Positions 14,682 through 16,296 of a stretch of 16,296 nt of DNA are shown here, piece by piece; position 1 is the stretch's first letter, and the number at the start of each line of letters is the position of its first letter. A program made the position numbers and the translations under genes. Source of the DNA: an uncultured Clostridium sp. (lineage in GTDB: Bacteria > Bacillota > Clostridia > Lachnospirales > Lachnospiraceae); NCBI GenBank assembly GCA_900551135.1, contig URUX01000041.1:1-16296 (forward strand), in the 5' to 3' direction. The notes beneath the pieces were generated by a model, which did no database searches, was not told the origin of the DNA, and saw nothing but the letters and a program-made list of their open reading frames with translations.

Positions 14682-15989
14682 CTATTTTTTATATAAGTTT
14701 CTCTTGTCAATGACGCGAACGGCTTTTCCCTCGCTTCTTGCAATGCTCTTGGGGTTCACCAGACGTACCTTGACAGCAATGCCAAGCATAGACTTCAAAG
14801 CATTTACCAGTTCTTTTTCTCTTGCTGCTACAACACCCACATTATCAGAGAACATCTCCGGAGTCATTTCCACCTGAACTTCAATGGTATCGCTGTTATC
14901 AATTCGATCCACTACAATCTGGTAATTAGCCGGGTAGCCCTGATTAATCAGCACCGTTTCGATCTGGGACGGGAATACGTTGACTCCCTTGACAATCAGC
15001 ATGTCATCGCTGCGTCCTAACGGCTTGGTCATCTTGACATGAGTACGTCCGCAGGAGCAGGGTTCATGGCTCAAAATACAAATATCCCTGGTACGGTACC
15101 GGATCAGCGGGAAAGCTTCTTTGGTAATGCAGGTAAATACCAGTTCTCCTTTTTCGCCGTCTGGAAGCACCTCTCCGGTCTTGGGATTGATTACCTCTGC
15201 AATAAAATGATCTTCATTGACATGCATGCCGTTCTGGGCACTGCACTCAAAGGATACGCCAGGTCCGGAAATTTCTGTCAGTCCATAAATGTCATATGCC
15301 TTAATCCCCAGTTTCATTTCAATATCGCGGCGCATTTCTTCCGTCCAGGCCTCTGCGCCAAAAATGCCGGCTTTCAGCTTGATTTTGTTCTGCAGTCCCC
15401 GTTCGCAGATGCTTTCTGCCAGATATGCTGCATAAGACGGGGTACAGCACAAAATGGTCGAACCCAGATCACACATAAACTGGATTTGGCGATCCGTATT
15501 TCCAGAAGACATAGGCAGGGTAAGAGAACCTATCTTATGAGATCCGCCGTGAAGGCCTGCGCCTCCCGTAAACAGACCGTATCCATACGATACATGAACC
15601 ACATCCTCCTTCGTTCCTCCTGCAGCCGCAATGGCTCTGGCACAGCAGTCTTCCCAGAGTTCAATGTCATGCTGGGTGTAAAATGCCACTACGCGTCTGC
15701 CTGTGGTGCCGCTGGTGGACTGAATCCGGACACAGTCTGACAAGGGCCTGGCCAGCAGTCCATAAGGGTAGGCCTCCCGCAAATCATCTTTGGTAATAAA
15801 GGGAAGTTTATGTAAATCATCTACCGACTGAATATCTTCCGGTCTGACTCCCTTTTCATCCATCTTTTTTCTGTAGTATTCTACATGGTCATAAACGTGC
15901 TTAACCGTTTTTGCCAGACGTTCGCTTTGCCATGCCCTGATCTGGTCTCTCGGGGCACATTCGATCTCCGGCTGATAATAATGTTCCAT
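14682..15989 (-). CDS. paaK: Phenylacetate-CoA ligase family enzyme (PaaK-like)
   Basis: An adenylate-forming enzyme of 435 residues, the usual PaaK size, which activates an arylacetate with ATP and CoA. Motifs: phosphate-binding STSGTTGRR (residues 91-99), YGLTE (235-239), RYRTRD (297-302), GRSDDMLIVKGVNVFP (325-340) at the hinge to the C-terminal domain, and the cysteine-containing CSCGRTH (311-317). A catalytic Lys would fall in the C-terminal RSEGKAVRV stretch. In anaerobes such ligases often accompany indolepyruvate ferredoxin oxidoreductase and handle aryl acids from aromatic amino acids. No such oxidoreductase lies in this window. The ATG at 15989 follows AAAGGA. First gene of a two-gene unit with the ACT protein. 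Exact acid substrate not determined. Confidence 0.93.
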   Translation of the reverse strand: MEHYYQPEIECAPRDQIRAWQSERLAKTVKHVYDHVEYYRKKMDEKGVRPEDIQSVDDLHKLPFITKDDLREAYPYGLLARPLSDCVRIQSTSGTTGRRVVAFYTQHDIELWEDCCARAIAAAGGTKEDVVHVSYGYGLFTGGAGLHGGSHKIGSLTLPMSSGNTDRQIQFMCDLGSTILCCTPSYAAYLAESICERGLQNKIKLKAGIFGAEAWTEEMRRDIEMKLGIKAYDIYGLTEISGPGVSFECSAQNGMHVNEDHFIAEVINPKTGEVLPDGEKGELVFTCITKEAFPLIRYRTRDICILSHEPCSCGRTHVKMTKPLGRSDDMLIVKGVNVFPSQIETVLINQGYPANYQIVVDRIDNSDTIEVQVEMTPEMFSDNVGVVAAREKELVNALKSMLGIAVKVRLVNPKSIARSEGKAVRVIDKRNLYKK

Positions 15990-16051
15990 GGCTATCGATC
16001 CTTTCTTATTCAGTATGGTAATCCTGAAAATTCATCTTTCTATTAAGGATT

Positions 16052-16081
16052 ATTATACCATAAATTCTGCCGATCCGTAAA
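16052..16081 (-). promoter_or_regulatory. Promoter of the ligase/ACT unit
   Basis: On the minus strand TTTACG (complement of 16076-16081), 18-bp spacer, then TGG and TATAAT (complement of 16052-16057), an extended -10. The leader to the ATG at 15989 is about 56 bases. Upstream, TCATTATT (16090-16097) and AATAATGA (16116-16123) form an AT-rich inverted repeat of unknown meaning. Confidence 0.72.
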
Positions 16082-16127
16082 CGGGTAATTCATTATTTCT
16101 TGTATTTTTATAAATAATAATGATTTT

Positions 16128-16296
16128 TTATCCATCCATTAAATGCAGATTCCGGATTTGGGCATTCCGGATGTGCTCCATAATCTCTATCGCATGAGGT
16201 TCCAGATAATCCCAGTTTCCCGATGACAGGCCCTGACTTTTTATCTCCTCTATAATTTCCTGGCAAACCGCCTCAATCACTGTTTTGCATTCTCCC
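16128..16296 (-). CDS. C-terminal end of an unrecognised protein (partial)
   Basis: An open frame enters from the right edge on the minus strand and ends at a TAA (16128-16130), giving 55 residues. It reads TVIEAVCQEIIEEIKSQGL, then SGNWDYLEPHAIEIMEHIRN and a short tail ending HLMDG. It looks helical and soluble. I do not recognise the family. No GC-rich terminator is visible between it and the ligase promoter, so some read-through into the ligase unit is possible. It has no start in the window, so reality as a gene rests on the open frame and reasonable codon use. Confidence 0.55.
   Translation of the reverse strand, partial: GECKTVIEAVCQEIIEEIKSQGLSSGNWDYLEPHAIEIMEHIRNAQIRNLHLMDG

Noticed and set aside
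15039..15740. A 233-residue open frame on the plus strand
   Set aside because: It is antisense to the clear phenylacetate-CoA ligase gene, has no ribosome binding site and no recognisable protein features.
16090..16123. AT-rich inverted repeat upstream of the ligase promoter as a firm operator
   Set aside because: The arms TCATTATT/AATAATGA are simple AT sequence in an AT-rich gap and may be chance; noted only within the promoter entry.

Overview
The window looks like a chromosomal stretch from an anaerobic, Gram-positive gut Clostridia member, most likely Lachnospiraceae. This rests on strong AGGAGG-type ribosome binding sites, several TTG/GTG starts, lipoproteins with short LAxC lipoboxes, a CUT1 sugar ABC system with a divergent AraC regulator, a lysine riboswitch and an anaerobe-type PaaK/ACT pair. 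The assignment comes from protein style and gene content, not from a search. I see no rRNA, tRNA, CRISPR array, insertion sequence or phage gene.

Layout. Positions 1-2599 (minus) hold a carbohydrate ABC importer: lipoprotein binding protein, an intercistronic hairpin, and two permeases, the second cut off by the window edge. A divergent AraC-type activator (2769-3704, plus) shares a short control region with it. Next is a plus-strand PAP2-type membrane phosphatase with its own extended -10 promoter and terminator. Positions 4737-6549 (minus) hold a two-gene unit: a CPBP intramembrane protease and a family 2 glycosyltransferase.

Positions 6697-11980 (minus) form one operon with clear ends, running from a promoter at 11952-11980 to a strong terminator at 6697-6738: tctC, tctB, tctA (tripartite tricarboxylate transporter), a cytoplasmic-type sulfatase, and a GntR regulator with a LacI-like effector domain. 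Intact, this would import an organic anion and remove a sulfate ester inside the cell, under local control. Four of its five genes carry a frame-disrupting lesion: -1 in tctC, +1 in a run of five C in tctA, -4 exactly in the sulfatase active-site motif, and a large internal deletion in the regulator. Other genes in the window are intact, so this looks like a decaying locus, although sequencing error is not excluded for the small indels.

Positions 12215-14219 (plus) hold a lysine riboswitch with a readable antiterminator/terminator switch in front of an NhaC-family transporter, which is therefore probably a lysine importer. A bidirectional terminator separates it from a minus-strand pair encoding a tandem ACT-domain protein and a phenylacetate-CoA ligase family enzyme (14235-15989), with its own promoter. 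The last 169 bases hold the C-terminal end of an unrecognised minus-strand gene. A possible 50-residue small protein lies at 11999-12151.
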